Shown: positions 42,821-52,467, counted from the stretch's first letter. The stretch: 64,000 nt of DNA from Ignavibacteriota bacterium (GCA_016716225.1 JADJWT010000001.1:3420501-3484500), one strand, 5' to 3'. Notes: generated from the letters alone by a model not told the origin. Translations and numbers: made by a program.

Positions 42821-44173
42821 ATGGACTTTATTTCTATTCTTCGCGGATTTTTTGGAATATTTGTAATTCTTCTTATTGCATTTCTTTTTTCAAATAATAA
42901 AAAAAATATAAATTGGAAATTGGTTGCAACTGGTTTGGTTATGCAATTTGTATTTGCAATTTTCATTATTAAGGGCGAATATCTTGGAAATATTTTTTCA
43001 CCTCTTGGCTGGCCAAAATTATTCTTTAAATGGATAAGCAGCTTTTTTGTATTAATATTAAATTTCACAACTGATGGAGCAGTTTTTATTTTTGGAAATT
43101 TAGCAAAAGCTCCCGGAGCAGAAGGTTCGCTAGGGTTCTTCTTTGCATTCCAAGTTTTACCAACAATAATTTTCTTCGCAACATTGATGGGTGTTTTATA
43201 CCATCTTGGCGTAATGCAAAAAATTGTACAAATAATGGCTTTGGTTATGTCAAAATTATTAGGAACTAGCGGTGCAGAATCGCTTTCGGTTTCTGCAAAT
43301 ATTTTCGTGGGACAAACAGAAGCTCCATTAATGATTAAACCTTATTTGAAAGGATTAACAAAAAGTGAACTTTTAACAATTATGACTGGAGGAATGGCAA
43401 CAATTGCCGGCGGAGTAATGGCAGCTTATATACAAATGTTAAGCCAATCTTTTGGAGAATCAATGGGTTTATCTATTACTGAAGCTCAATTAATGTTTGC
43501 TTCACATTTACTAGGCGCAAGCATAATGGCCGCACCGGCATCATTATTAATTTCGAAAATTATTTTTCCGGAAATTGAAGAACCAGAAACTAAAGGACAA
43601 GTAAAAGTTGCTGTTGAAAAAACTGCATCAAATACAATTGAAGCTGCAGCAATAGGAGCTTCCGATGGTCTTCAACTTGCATTAAATGTTGGCGGAATGT
43701 TATTAGCATTTATTGCTTTAATTGCATTAACGAATTATTTCCTTGAATTTATTGGCGGATTAACGGGACTAAATTCAATTTTAATGGAAACTTATAACAA
43801 ACCTCTAAACCTTCAATTAATTTTTGGAATTATTCTTCAATATTTAGCATTAGCAATTGGAGTTCCGAGTGAAAGTGCTTTGCAATTCGGAAGTTTGATT
43901 GGTTCCAAAGTTGTTCTAAATGAGTTTGTTGCATATTTTGAATTAAGCAATTTAATTAAGCTTAAAGAAATGGTAAATGAAAAATCAATAATTATGGCAA
44001 CTTATGCTCTGTGTGGATTTGCTAATTTCAGTTCGATTGCAATACAAATTGGTGGAATTGCACCAATTGCTCCAAACCAAAGAACAGCCTTAGCCAGCTT
44101 AGGAATGAAAGCAGTCCTTGCCGGTTCTCTTTCAACTTTAATGACCGCAACTTTAGCTGGAATTTTATTTTAA
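42821..44173 (+). CDS. nupC: Concentrative nucleoside transporter (CNT/NupC family)
   Basis: The 450-residue membrane protein follows the CNT pattern. Three N-terminal helices come first, then VLPTIIFFATLMGVLYHLGVMQ, SVSANIFVGQTEAPLMIKPYL (the conserved G-Q-T-E-A-P substrate motif), MTGGMATIAGGVMAAYI, and GVPSESALQFGSLIGSKVVLNEFVAY with the second conserved E-S-A and N-E-F-V-A-Y. It imports nucleosides using a proton or sodium gradient. Its neighbours cdd, tdk and a purine nucleoside phosphorylase make the role plain. Its stop overlaps the next ATG (TAATG). Confidence 0.95.
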   Translation: MDFISILRGFFGIFVILLIAFLFSNNKKNINWKLVATGLVMQFVFAIFIIKGEYLGNIFSPLGWPKLFFKWISSFFVLILNFTTDGAVFIFGNLAKAPGAEGSLGFFFAFQVLPTIIFFATLMGVLYHLGVMQKIVQIMALVMSKLLGTSGAESLSVSANIFVGQTEAPLMIKPYLKGLTKSELLTIMTGGMATIAGGVMAAYIQMLSQSFGESMGLSITEAQLMFASHLLGASIMAAPASLLISKIIFPEIEEPETKGQVKVAVEKTASNTIEAAAIGASDGLQLALNVGGMLLAFIALIALTNYFLEFIGGLTGLNSILMETYNKPLNLQLIFGIILQYLALAIGVPSESALQFGSLIGSKVVLNEFVAYFELSNLIKLKEMVNEKSIIMATYALCGFANFSSIAIQIGGIAPIAPNQRTALASLGMKAVLAGSLSTLMTATLAGILF

Positions 44174-44994
44174 TGATTGACTTAGAATTTAAATACAAAA
44201 AATTAATTCAGTATCTAAAATCTGAAATTCCTTTCGATCCAGATATTTCAATAATTCTTGGCAGCGGACTTGGTGATTTTGCAGATAAAATCAAAATTGA
44301 AAAAACGATTGCCACAAATGAAATTCCAGATTACCCAATTTCTACAGTTGAAGGACATAAAGGATATTTACATTTTGCCAAAATTTATGATAAAAATGTT
44401 ATGATTTTTCAAGGTAGAATTCACTTTTATGAAGGTTACGAAATTGATAAATGTATAATTCCCTCTTTTATTTCATCACAATTAAATGTTAAAAAATTAT
44501 TAGCAACAAATGCTGCTGGAGGAATAAATTCAAATTTTTCGCCGGGTGATTTAATGCTTGTAACCGGATTTATTTCACAAAATATTTTAAAAGAAATTTC
44601 AAATGTTTTAACAATTCCAACAACTGAACAAAAATATTTTATACATAATCTTCCTTCAAAAAAGTTTAATGAAATAATTAGAAATGCTTCACTTGAAGAA
44701 AAAGTTTTAATTAAAGAAGGAACGTATTGGTTTAACAAAGGACCAACATATGAAACTCCCGCGGAAATAATTATGCAAAAGAAATTTGGAGCTGATGCAG
44801 TTGGAATGTCAACTGTTCACGAAGCAATTTTTGCTGCTTACCACGGAATTGAAGTTTCTGCAATTTCATTAATTACAAATTATGCTGCCGGACTTTCACC
44901 TCAAAAACTTTCACACAAAGAAGTTATGGAAACTGCAGATTTAGCTAAAGAAAAATTTGAAAGATTAGTTAAAAGAATTATTAAATTCATATAA
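44173..44994 (+). CDS. punA: Purine nucleoside phosphorylase
   Basis: This 273-residue family 2 phosphorylase has the phosphate loop IILGSGLGDFADKI near residue 27, VEGHKGYLHFAKI near 60, FQGRIHFYEGY near 80, and LATNAAGGINSNFSPGDLMLV near 112. The purine site is GPTYETPAEI near 190, followed by GADAVGMSTVHEAI. It splits purine nucleosides with phosphate into base and ribose-1-phosphate. It is the last gene of the salvage operon and shares a base with nupC. Confidence 0.94.
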   Translation: MIDLEFKYKKLIQYLKSEIPFDPDISIILGSGLGDFADKIKIEKTIATNEIPDYPISTVEGHKGYLHFAKIYDKNVMIFQGRIHFYEGYEIDKCIIPSFISSQLNVKKLLATNAAGGINSNFSPGDLMLVTGFISQNILKEISNVLTIPTTEQKYFIHNLPSKKFNEIIRNASLEEKVLIKEGTYWFNKGPTYETPAEIIMQKKFGADAVGMSTVHEAIFAAYHGIEVSAISLITNYAAGLSPQKLSHKEVMETADLAKEKFERLVKRIIKFI

Positions 44995-45019
44995 CCATAA
45001 AATTTTGCTTGGCAATTTT

Positions 45020-45544
45020 TTGAAAAAATTTATTTCCATATTTCTAATCTTTATTTTATTCATACCTTTTTGGCTTTCATTTTCACTTTATCAAATTGAA
45101 AAACGAGCAATAAAAAAAAGTGTGAAGAAAATGTTGATTGAAAAAATTGATAAATCGGAATTAGTTTTATTAAAATTTAAAACCGAAGAAATTAATTCAA
45201 AAATTGAATGGGAACATTCCAAAGAATTTAAATATCATAATAAAATGTATGATATTATTGAAACAATTTTTTGGGGAGATTCCGTTGTTTTCCATTGCTG
45301 GCTTGATGATGAGGAAACTCAGTTAAACAAAACATTATTCAATTTACTAACCTCTTCACTTGAAAAAAAAAATAAATCAAATAAAATTTTTAATCAGTTA
45401 AACTCCTTTAATTCAATTTTTTATATTAATCAAATTATTGAATCAAATAATATATTTTTAAATATTTTTATAAGAATATTTGGCAGCTATCTGAATAAGC
45501 TTTCCTATTATTTTATCTGTCCTTTATCACCTCCTCCAAAGTAG
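45020..45544 (+). CDS. Uncharacterised Bacteroidota-type protein upstream of a TonB receptor
   Basis: I start this at TTG 45020 (reading MKKFISIFLIFILFIPFW); a TTG 15 bp earlier is also in frame. The 174 residues begin with a signal anchor. A charged region then contains SELVLLKFKTEEINSKIEWEHSKEF, NKMYDIIETIFWGDSV and HCWLDDEETQLNKTLFNLL. The blocks W-E-H-x-x-E-F, M-Y-D-I and D-E-E-T-x-L-N-K match, from memory, a family found in Bacteroidota upstream of TonB-dependent receptors. The protein ends in a proline run (PLSPPPK), also typical of such partners. It is likely exported or inner-membrane-bound and to help metal or haem uptake; function is unproven. Confidence 0.65.
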   Translation: MKKFISIFLIFILFIPFWLSFSLYQIEKRAIKKSVKKMLIEKIDKSELVLLKFKTEEINSKIEWEHSKEFKYHNKMYDIIETIFWGDSVVFHCWLDDEETQLNKTLFNLLTSSLEKKNKSNKIFNQLNSFNSIFYINQIIESNNIFLNIFIRIFGSYLNKLSYYFICPLSPPPK

Positions 45545-45604
45545 TTATAAATTTTTCAAAACATTTCTACAATTTTTAATTTTTAGATTTGGGAAGGATT
45601 TATA

Positions 45605-48010
45605 ATGAAAATTTTTATACTTCTCTATTTTTTAATTTTATTTTCTTGCAAAATAAATGCTCAAAATATTTTGATTAAAGATAGAGAAACCGAAGATGTT
45701 TTAGCTTCAGTGCTGATTAAATCTAATAGTCCAAATGCAATTACATCAACAGATTATAATGGTGTTGCTGATATAAGCAATTTCAGAAATTCTGAAAAAA
45801 TATTATTTCAACATTTAGGTTACGAAACTCTAGAGAAATCATTTTCAGAAATTGAAAAAGAAAATTTTATTCTTTTTATGAGTCCAACAAATATTTCGCT
45901 TGATCAAATTGTTGTATCTGCTACAAGATGGAATCAAACACAAAATGAAGTTTCTTCAAAAATTATAAATATTTCTCCTAAAGATATTGAATTACAAAAT
46001 CCTCAAACAACTGCAGATTTATTAAACTCTACGGGACAAGTTTTTATTCAAAAAAGTCAACAAGGCGGCGGAAGCCCAATGATTAGAGGCTTTGCTACAA
46101 ATCGACTTTTAATTTCCATTGACGGAATTAGAATGAACACTGCAATTTTTAGAAGTGGTAATCTGCAAAATGTAATATCATTAGACAATTATTCGCTTCA
46201 AAATGTTGAAGTTTTGTTTGGACCCGGTTCAGTAATTTATGGAAGTGATGCAATTGGTGGAGTAATGAGTTTTTACACTTTACAGCCAAAATTGAGTTTA
46301 ACAGAAAATATTTTTTATAGTGGAAATTCAAGTTTGAGATTCTCTTCTGCCAATAATGAAGCAACCGGACATATAGATTTTAACTTGGGTTGGCAAAATT
46401 TTGCAATGCTTTCAAGTGTAACGTATTCTAAATTTGGAAATGTTAAAATGGGTGAATTTGGGCCGAATGAATATTTAAGAAATGAATATGTGAAACGAAT
46501 AAATTCAGAAGATATTGTTATAACAAATTCAAACCCATTGATTCAAAAACCAGTTGATTATAATCAGCTAAATATTTTACAAAAATTTATTTTTTTATTA
46601 AATGATGAAATTAAACTTGATTATGGGTTTCAATATTCTGAAACATCAAATTATTCTCGTTATGATAGATTATTAATTTACAGAAATGATTTGCCTCGAA
46701 GTGCCGAATGGTATTACGGACCGCAAGTTTGGATGATGAATAATTTTAATGTTTCTTATAGTAAATCAAATATTTTCTATGATAATTTAATTTTTAGAAT
46801 TGCACATCAAAATTTTAAAGAAAGTCGTCATAATAGAGACTTAAATAATAATATTCGATTCGATAAATTTGAAGAAGTAGATGTATATTCAATTAATTTT
46901 GATATGAACAAAAAACTTACGGAAAATTCATCTGTCATTTATGGAATTGAAGAAATTTATAATAATGTTAAATCAGCTGGAAAAGATACAGATATCAATA
47001 ATAATCATTCTGTAAAAGGTGTTTCGAGATATCCTCAATCAAAATGGAATTCAATATCAGCTTTCATAGATTATAAAAACTTTCTTACAGATAAAATAAT
47101 TTTTGAAACCGGATTTAGATACAGTTACTTTAGTCTTAGCGCAGATTTTGATACAACTTTTTATCCATTTCCATTTACAAATACAGACTTAAATGAAGGA
47201 TCTTTTTCCGGAAGTTTTGGTTTAGTTTTCAATCCAAATAAATCAACTACAATAAACTTAAATTTATCAAACGGATTTAGATCGCCAAATGTTGATGATT
47301 TGGGAAAAGTTTTTGACTCTGAACCGGGATCTGTTATTATACCAAATCCAAATCTTAAAGCTGAATATGCATATAATATTGATTTAGGAATTGCAAAAGT
47401 TTTTAGTGATTTTCTTAAAATTGATTTTACTACATTTTATACTTATTTAGATAATGCAATGGTGAGAAGAGATTTTACACTTAATGGATTAGATAGTATA
47501 ATTTATTCCGGCGAAATGAGTAAAGTACAAGCACTTCAAAATGCCGCAAATGCAAATGTGTGGGGAATCCAAGCCGGAATTGAAATAAAACTACCTTATG
47601 GATTTGGATTTACGGTAAATACAAATTATCAAAAAGGTGAAGAAATTTTAGATGACGGAAGTAAAAGTCCATTACGACATGCAGCGCCAATATTTTCTTC
47701 TGCTCATATAACTTATTCATATAGAAATTTTAAATTGGATTTTTACAATTTTCAAAATGGTAAAATTTCATTTAAGAATATGCCAGAAGAAGAAAAATCA
47801 AAGAATTATATTTACGCAATTGATAAAAATGGAAATCCATATTCACCAAGTTGGTACACATTAAATTTAAAGTTTGATTATCGATTTATAGAAAAAATAT
47901 CAATCGGTTGTGGAATAGAAAATATTACTGACCAAAGATATCGTCCATATAGTTCGGGCTTGGTTTCATCCGGAAGAAATTTTATTTTTTCAATCAGATA
48001 TAAAATATAA
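45605..48010 (+). CDS. TonB-dependent outer-membrane receptor (haem/metal type)
   Basis: This 801-residue protein has a signal peptide (ends CKINAQ, residue 20) and a carboxypeptidase-like domain (~21-105). The plug (~115-225) has RWNQTQNEVSSKIINIS, PMIRGFATNRLLISIDGIRMN and VEVLFGPGSVIYGSDAIGGVM. A long barrel follows, with FRSPNVDDLGKVFDSEPG and the C-terminal GIENITDQRYRPYSSG. The plug motif DGIRMNTAIFRSGNLQN resembles haemoglobin/haem receptor plugs, but substrate is not certain. GGAAGG precedes the ATG. A clear intrinsic terminator follows, and the short protein upstream is a common companion. Confidence 0.92.
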   Translation: MKIFILLYFLILFSCKINAQNILIKDRETEDVLASVLIKSNSPNAITSTDYNGVADISNFRNSEKILFQHLGYETLEKSFSEIEKENFILFMSPTNISLDQIVVSATRWNQTQNEVSSKIINISPKDIELQNPQTTADLLNSTGQVFIQKSQQGGGSPMIRGFATNRLLISIDGIRMNTAIFRSGNLQNVISLDNYSLQNVEVLFGPGSVIYGSDAIGGVMSFYTLQPKLSLTENIFYSGNSSLRFSSANNEATGHIDFNLGWQNFAMLSSVTYSKFGNVKMGEFGPNEYLRNEYVKRINSEDIVITNSNPLIQKPVDYNQLNILQKFIFLLNDEIKLDYGFQYSETSNYSRYDRLLIYRNDLPRSAEWYYGPQVWMMNNFNVSYSKSNIFYDNLIFRIAHQNFKESRHNRDLNNNIRFDKFEEVDVYSINFDMNKKLTENSSVIYGIEEIYNNVKSAGKDTDINNNHSVKGVSRYPQSKWNSISAFIDYKNFLTDKIIFETGFRYSYFSLSADFDTTFYPFPFTNTDLNEGSFSGSFGLVFNPNKSTTINLNLSNGFRSPNVDDLGKVFDSEPGSVIIPNPNLKAEYAYNIDLGIAKVFSDFLKIDFTTFYTYLDNAMVRRDFTLNGLDSIIYSGEMSKVQALQNAANANVWGIQAGIEIKLPYGFGFTVNTNYQKGEEILDDGSKSPLRHAAPIFSSAHITYSYRNFKLDFYNFQNGKISFKNMPEEEKSKNYIYAIDKNGNPYSPSWYTLNLKFDYRFIEKISIGCGIENITDQRYRPYSSGLVSSGRNFIFSIRYKI

Positions 48011-48014
48011 CTTA

Positions 48015-48049
48015 ATTGAGATGGATAAATTTCTATCTCAATATTTTTT
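48015..48049 (+). terminator. Intrinsic terminator after the TonB receptor
   Basis: An 11-bp stem, with arms ATTGAGATGGA (48015-48025) and TCTATCTCAAT (48032-48042), including one G-T wobble, encloses a 6-base loop. A run of six T follows (48044-48049). It starts 5 bp after the receptor stop codon. This is the best-formed terminator in the window. Confidence 0.85.
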
Positions 48050-48113
48050 AAATAAATTTCACAAAACTCCTCTTCTTTATTTAAATTGTAATAAAAATTA
48101 TTAAGCATAAATC

Positions 48114-50066
48114 ATGTCATTATTGTCCGATATAATTGTTCTTCTATCACTTGCAATTTTAATCATTTTAATTGCAACTAAATTAAAAATTCCCGTTTTA
48201 ATTGGTTTTTTAATTACGGGCATTTTAATTGGACCAACTGCTTTAAGTCTTGTGAGTAATATTTCAGCTATTGAAATCCTTGCCGAAATTGGAATAATTC
48301 TTTTGATGTTTACAATCGGATTAGAATTTTCGATTGACAAAATAAATCAAATGAAAAAAGATTTTTTTACATACGGAAGTTTGCAAGTTTTTATTACTTG
48401 GATTTTCCTTGCCATTGTATGTTATATTTTTGGATTATCAATTTCTCAATCCATATTTATTGGGTTTACTTTGTCATTAAGTAGTACGGCAATAATTTTA
48501 AAATATTTAAAAGACAAGGACAAATTAAATTCTCAATCCGGAATAAAAATAACCGGAATCTTATTATTTCAAGATGCTGTATTAATTCCTTTCTTGATTT
48601 TTTTGCCAGCTTTAACAACTACTTCAAATATTTCAACTTCACTTTTGTATGATGTATTAATTTCCTTTGCAAGCTTATCAATTCTGCTTTTACTCAGCAA
48701 ATTTTTAATTCCTAGACTTTTCACATTCATAATTAATTTGCGTTTAGCAGAATTATTTATTGTAACAATTTTTGTTATCATATTCGGAATTTCACTTGCC
48801 GCATATAAATTAGGTGCTTCACTTGCTATGGGAGCTTTTATTGCCGGACTTTCAATTTCAGATACTGAACATGCGCATCACGTAAATACCGAACTTATTC
48901 CCTCAAGAAATTTATTTAACTCAATTTTCTTTATTTCAATCGGGATGTTTATTGATCTAAATTTCGTAACTTCATATTATTTACAAATTGTGTCAGTTAC
49001 ATTATTACTTATAGTTATCAAAGGTTTCATCTTATTTTCAATATTTAATTTATTAAAAAATCCAATTAGTATTGGAGTTTTTACAGCTTTAAGTTTATCT
49101 CACATTGGTGAATTCTCTTTTATATTGTTAAGACTTTCTAACCAAAGTAATTTATTTTCAGATTATATTTATCAACTTTTTCTTTCTTCTTCAATTCTAA
49201 GTATGTTTTTTATTCCGATGTTAATAAAAATCGGAGAAAATATTTCAAGAAAAAGTATTATAAAAACCAAAGTTGGATATATAGAAAACGATGAAAATAT
49301 AACGAAGAAAAATCATGCAATAATTGCCGGATTTGGTGTAAATGGAAAAAACATTTCTAATGTTTTAAAACTTATGGGAATTCCATTTATTATAATTGAA
49401 GCAAATCCGAAAACAGTAAGCAAATATAAAAAGTTGAATTACCCAATTTATTATGGCGAACTCGATAGAAAAGAAAATTTAGATTCAATGGGAATTATCA
49501 ATGCAGCATTGCTTGTAATTGCAATCTCAGATATTGAAGCAACACAGCGCTCAATCAAAATTGCGAAATCTATAAATCCAAATATTAAATTAATTGTTCG
49601 CGCAAATTATGTAACACAAGTTGAGGAAATGTACAAACTTGGCGCTGATTTAGTTATTTCTCAAGATCTTGAAACTTCACTAGTTTTTATAAATCACATT
49701 TTAGACTATTATAATTTGCCAAGAAATATTACGCGACTTCAAACAAATTTGCTTAAAAAAGAACATTACAAATTTTTTACATCAAACAATCAAAATTACG
49801 ATTGGAATATTTTTGAATCTGATATTGTTCAGAAAGACAATGAAATGTTTTTTATCAGCTCAAGTTCAAAATTAATTTCTAAAAATATAATTGAAATTGA
49901 TCCGGTTAAAAATGATCTGATTAAAATAATTGGGATTGTTAGAGAAAATAAAATTATTTCGGATAATTTTGATGAAGAGAAAATTCAAAAATTCGATACT
50001 TTAATTTTATCGGGAACTCACAGAAATCTTGAAACGGCATTAAATTGGTTTGAAACAAATAATTAG
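48114..50066 (+). CDS. CPA2-family cation:proton antiporter, Kef-type with TrkA domains
   Basis: The 650-residue protein has about 12-13 hydrophobic helices in residues 1-385, including the CPA2 core TIGLEFSIDKINQMKKDF and SLSSTAIILKYLKDKDKLNS. A cytoplasmic TrkA-N (Rossmann) domain follows at ~400-515, with HAIIAGFGVNGKNISNVLK, then a TrkA-C domain at the end. This layout is that of KefB/KefC-type K+ efflux systems and related Na+/H+ antiporters. The nucleotide domain gates ion flow by binding NAD(H) or glutathione adducts. It follows the TonB receptor terminator, so it is probably transcribed alone. The ion is inferred. Confidence 0.9.
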   Translation: MSLLSDIIVLLSLAILIILIATKLKIPVLIGFLITGILIGPTALSLVSNISAIEILAEIGIILLMFTIGLEFSIDKINQMKKDFFTYGSLQVFITWIFLAIVCYIFGLSISQSIFIGFTLSLSSTAIILKYLKDKDKLNSQSGIKITGILLFQDAVLIPFLIFLPALTTTSNISTSLLYDVLISFASLSILLLLSKFLIPRLFTFIINLRLAELFIVTIFVIIFGISLAAYKLGASLAMGAFIAGLSISDTEHAHHVNTELIPSRNLFNSIFFISIGMFIDLNFVTSYYLQIVSVTLLLIVIKGFILFSIFNLLKNPISIGVFTALSLSHIGEFSFILLRLSNQSNLFSDYIYQLFLSSSILSMFFIPMLIKIGENISRKSIIKTKVGYIENDENITKKNHAIIAGFGVNGKNISNVLKLMGIPFIIIEANPKTVSKYKKLNYPIYYGELDRKENLDSMGIINAALLVIAISDIEATQRSIKIAKSINPNIKLIVRANYVTQVEEMYKLGADLVISQDLETSLVFINHILDYYNLPRNITRLQTNLLKKEHYKFFTSNNQNYDWNIFESDIVQKDNEMFFISSSSKLISKNIIEIDPVKNDLIKIIGIVRENKIISDNFDEEKIQKFDTLILSGTHRNLETALNWFETNN

Positions 50067-50074
50067 AATTATTT
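50057..50074. terminator. Short A/T inverted repeat between convergent genes
   Basis: AAATAATT and AATTATTT flank two bases across the stop codon of the Kef-type gene, facing rsmE. It may form a 7-bp A/T stem with a 4-base loop. Weak evidence, listed because two other convergent pairs in the window have a similar element. Confidence 0.25.
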
Positions 50075-50084
50075 ATTCAGAAAT

Positions 50085-50807
50085 TTATTTATTTAAAATG
50101 TTAGTTAAAATTGATGCTGCAGAAATTACTGCAGTTTCAGATCGCAAACGATTTTTATTCATATTCACAAAAACCGGATTTGGTATTTTATCAATATCAG
50201 CTTTTGTTAAACCTGCTTCTGGTCCAAAAAATAAATTTAATTTTCTTTTAAGGTTTTGAGAATTTTCTGAATTAGATAAAAAATAAACAAAGTCAATTTC
50301 TGCATTTTGTTCGAAAACTAAATTTAAATCACTTGAAATTTCTTGATATTTCAATTCAATAAATTCGATTGTTGGAAGATGAGTTTGCAAGCTTTGTTTC
50401 ATTGCAGAAATTAAAACATTTTTCCATCTTTCAATTTTTATTCCACGTGTTTGACTTTTCTCAGCAGAAAATATTTTAAAATTTTTAATTCCTAATTCCA
50501 CACATTTTTCGAGTGAAAATTCAAATCTATCGGAAAATTTTAATATCGGAATATAAAATGTAAAATTCGAAAAAAATTTTGTTATTGTATTTCTATTTAA
50601 AACTGTAAGATGAATTTCATTTTTTTTTATAACATCAATTTGCGATTTGAATAAATTTCCAATTCCATCAGTTACTAAAATTTCATCACCAATTTTATAT
50701 CTCATTACTGATGCAATATGTTTAGCTTCTTCTTCTAAAATTAGAATTCTATCTTCAATAATATTTTGCGGATCCGTGTAATAAAATTCCGTGTTTGAAA
50801 AATTCAT
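50085..50807 (-). CDS. rsmE: 16S rRNA (uracil-1498-N3)-methyltransferase
   Basis: The 240-residue protein has an N-terminal PUA-like domain (~5-75, EEEAKHIASVMRYKIGDEILVTDG). The SPOUT methyltransferase domain follows, with FEFSLEKCVELGIKNFKIFSAEKS, the knot motif LNLFFGPEAGLTKADIDKI near 185, and RLRSETAVISAASIL at the end. It methylates U1498 in 16S rRNA using S-adenosylmethionine. The first ATG is 6 bp after the FUN14 gene stop, so the four genes from the CoA-binding protein to rsmE may be one unit. Confidence 0.94.
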   Translation of the reverse strand: MNFSNTEFYYTDPQNIIEDRILILEEEAKHIASVMRYKIGDEILVTDGIGNLFKSQIDVIKKNEIHLTVLNRNTITKFFSNFTFYIPILKFSDRFEFSLEKCVELGIKNFKIFSAEKSQTRGIKIERWKNVLISAMKQSLQTHLPTIEFIELKYQEISSDLNLVFEQNAEIDFVYFLSNSENSQNLKRKLNLFFGPEAGLTKADIDKIPNPVFVNMNKNRLRSETAVISAASILTNILNK

Positions 50808-50813
50808 TTAAAT

Positions 50814-51122
50814 TTATCCTTTCTTAAAACCAAAGATAAATCCAACCAATGCGGCAATTGCAAATGGAGCATTTCTAAGAAATAAATCTTTAATTGAATC
50901 AGTGGAAATATCTGCGCTTTTCACCAAATCAGCAGCTTTATTTCCCCATGATAGCCAGTCAACTTCCAAATATCCATTATAAACTGCTACTTGTATTAAA
51001 ATAAATCCAACAGCCAAAAAGAATACTAAAATCTTTGAAACTTTTTTTGAAATAAAACCAATTGCAATTCCGGAAAGCAAACCAATTCCTCCGGATTTTA
51101 ATGCAAAAATTATTTCTTCCAT
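50814..51122 (-). CDS. FUN14-family small membrane protein
   Basis: This 102-residue protein has three predicted helices with the FUN14 pattern. An N-terminal Gly-rich helix pair (LKSGGIGLLSGIAIGFISKKVSK and ILVFFLAVGFILIQVAVYNGY) is followed by a helix near the C-terminus, FAIAALVGFIFGFKKG. The VDWLSWGNKAADLVK linker is typical. Eukaryotic FUNDC1 is a mitochondrial mitophagy receptor; the function of bacterial homologues is unknown. It lies between a BamA-like gene (14 bp) and rsmE (6 bp). Confidence 0.86.
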   Translation of the reverse strand: MEEIIFALKSGGIGLLSGIAIGFISKKVSKILVFFLAVGFILIQVAVYNGYLEVDWLSWGNKAADLVKSADISTDSIKDLFLRNAPFAIAALVGFIFGFKKG

Positions 51123-51136
51123 TTATTCCTCAAAAT

Positions 51137-52453
51137 TTAAAATGAAAAACCGGATTCTAAAATAAATTCTCCTTTCCCGAATTCATCAAATGCATATTCA
51201 AATCTAAACGCATTGTATGGTAAAACTAGAACTGTTAAACCAAATCCCCAACCGGAATCAAAAGCATTTAAAGTTAATGGTTCACCATTATTGTAAGTTG
51301 TGCCGGTATCAAAAAATAAATTTGTATAAATTCCAATTCGCGCTGATGTTAATCTATTTGGCAAATATGGAAGTGATAGTGAGAAATCCCAAGATTTAAT
51401 AATTGGATAATTCATTTCAAGGGAACCAAGTAAATAATTATTTCCTTCTCGCTTATCAAATTTATGTCCGCGAATAAATTCAAAATCTCCTAAAACCGAT
51501 AATTCGTAAAACGGAACTTGTTCCCCGAAAGTATGGCGAAAATAACCTCGCCATTTTGCCGAAAGTTCACCAAATATTTTTCTGTATTCTCTGAAATCCA
51601 CTGAAAAAATATTGTAGTCAGCATCGTTAATTCCAAAGCCCTTTTTCGAAAAAAATGTTGAGGCAAAAAGTCCATCATCTGAAAATTGTTTTAAATTTCT
51701 ATTATCAAATTCATATTTAAAAATTAAAGAAAAAATTCTATCAATGTTTTTATTTGTAGCCGATAAGTTTGAAATTTTTTTTGGAATCTCAATATATTCA
51801 AACGAAGGTGAAATCGATAAGTTGTTAAATAAATTTAATCGATAACCTAAGCTTAAATTTGAATAAATATAATTGTATTCAAAATTTTTACCATTTAGAT
51901 TTTGGGAAATTAAATTTCTGTTTAACACATCTGTATAACCTAAGCCAATTCCAAACGTAAAATTTTCTCCCGAAATTAATACCGGATTATAATATGAAAT
52001 TGAATAACTTGGATTGTAACCAAAAGTTGCTAATCCGGTTATGGTTTCATTTCTTCCACGAAAATTTTTATAAAGCAGAATTATTCCATATGAGGCGCGG
52101 GATATTCTATTATCTCGAATACTTAAATATGGTAACGGATATATGTACCAGCTTTCAAAAACCGAAATTTCCAAAATGTTAATTTCGTTTTCTTCATGAA
52201 TATTTAATTCAACTTTATTAAATAAACCTAAGCTAAAAATTCTTTCTTTGTTAAAATTTAACTGAGCTTGAGTAATTAATTGTCCAACATTAAAATCTAA
52301 TTCTCTTAAAATAATTTCATCTTCGGTAATTTCATTTCCGGAAATTTTTATTGAATCAATTTTATAAAATATTTCAGTAGAATTTAGTTCATCATTTTGT
52401 GCAAAAATTGAAGTGAAGATAAAAAATAAAACTGTTAATAAAATTCTTTTCAA
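51137..52453 (-). CDS. BamA/TamA-family outer-membrane protein with one POTRA
   Basis: This 438-residue protein has a signal peptide (ends TSIFAQ). A POTRA-like domain (~25-105, IDSIKISGNEITEDEIILRELDFNVGQ) follows, then a 16-strand-like barrel ending in the Omp85 pattern FRFEYAFDEFGKGEFILESGFSF with a terminal aromatic. The L6-type region is DGLFASTFFSKKGFGI. It is too short for BamA proper (several POTRA) and resembles TamA-like or Bacteroidota BamA-like assembly proteins. It could insert or assemble an outer-membrane protein. The start is TTG at 52453 with AGGAA upstream. Confidence 0.82.
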   Translation of the reverse strand: MKRILLTVLFFIFTSIFAQNDELNSTEIFYKIDSIKISGNEITEDEIILRELDFNVGQLITQAQLNFNKERIFSLGLFNKVELNIHEENEINILEISVFESWYIYPLPYLSIRDNRISRASYGIILLYKNFRGRNETITGLATFGYNPSYSISYYNPVLISGENFTFGIGLGYTDVLNRNLISQNLNGKNFEYNYIYSNLSLGYRLNLFNNLSISPSFEYIEIPKKISNLSATNKNIDRIFSLIFKYEFDNRNLKQFSDDGLFASTFFSKKGFGINDADYNIFSVDFREYRKIFGELSAKWRGYFRHTFGEQVPFYELSVLGDFEFIRGHKFDKREGNNYLLGSLEMNYPIIKSWDFSLSLPYLPNRLTSARIGIYTNLFFDTGTTYNNGEPLTLNAFDSGWGFGLTVLVLPYNAFRFEYAFDEFGKGEFILESGFSF

Positions 52454-52467
52454 AATTTAATTTCCTA

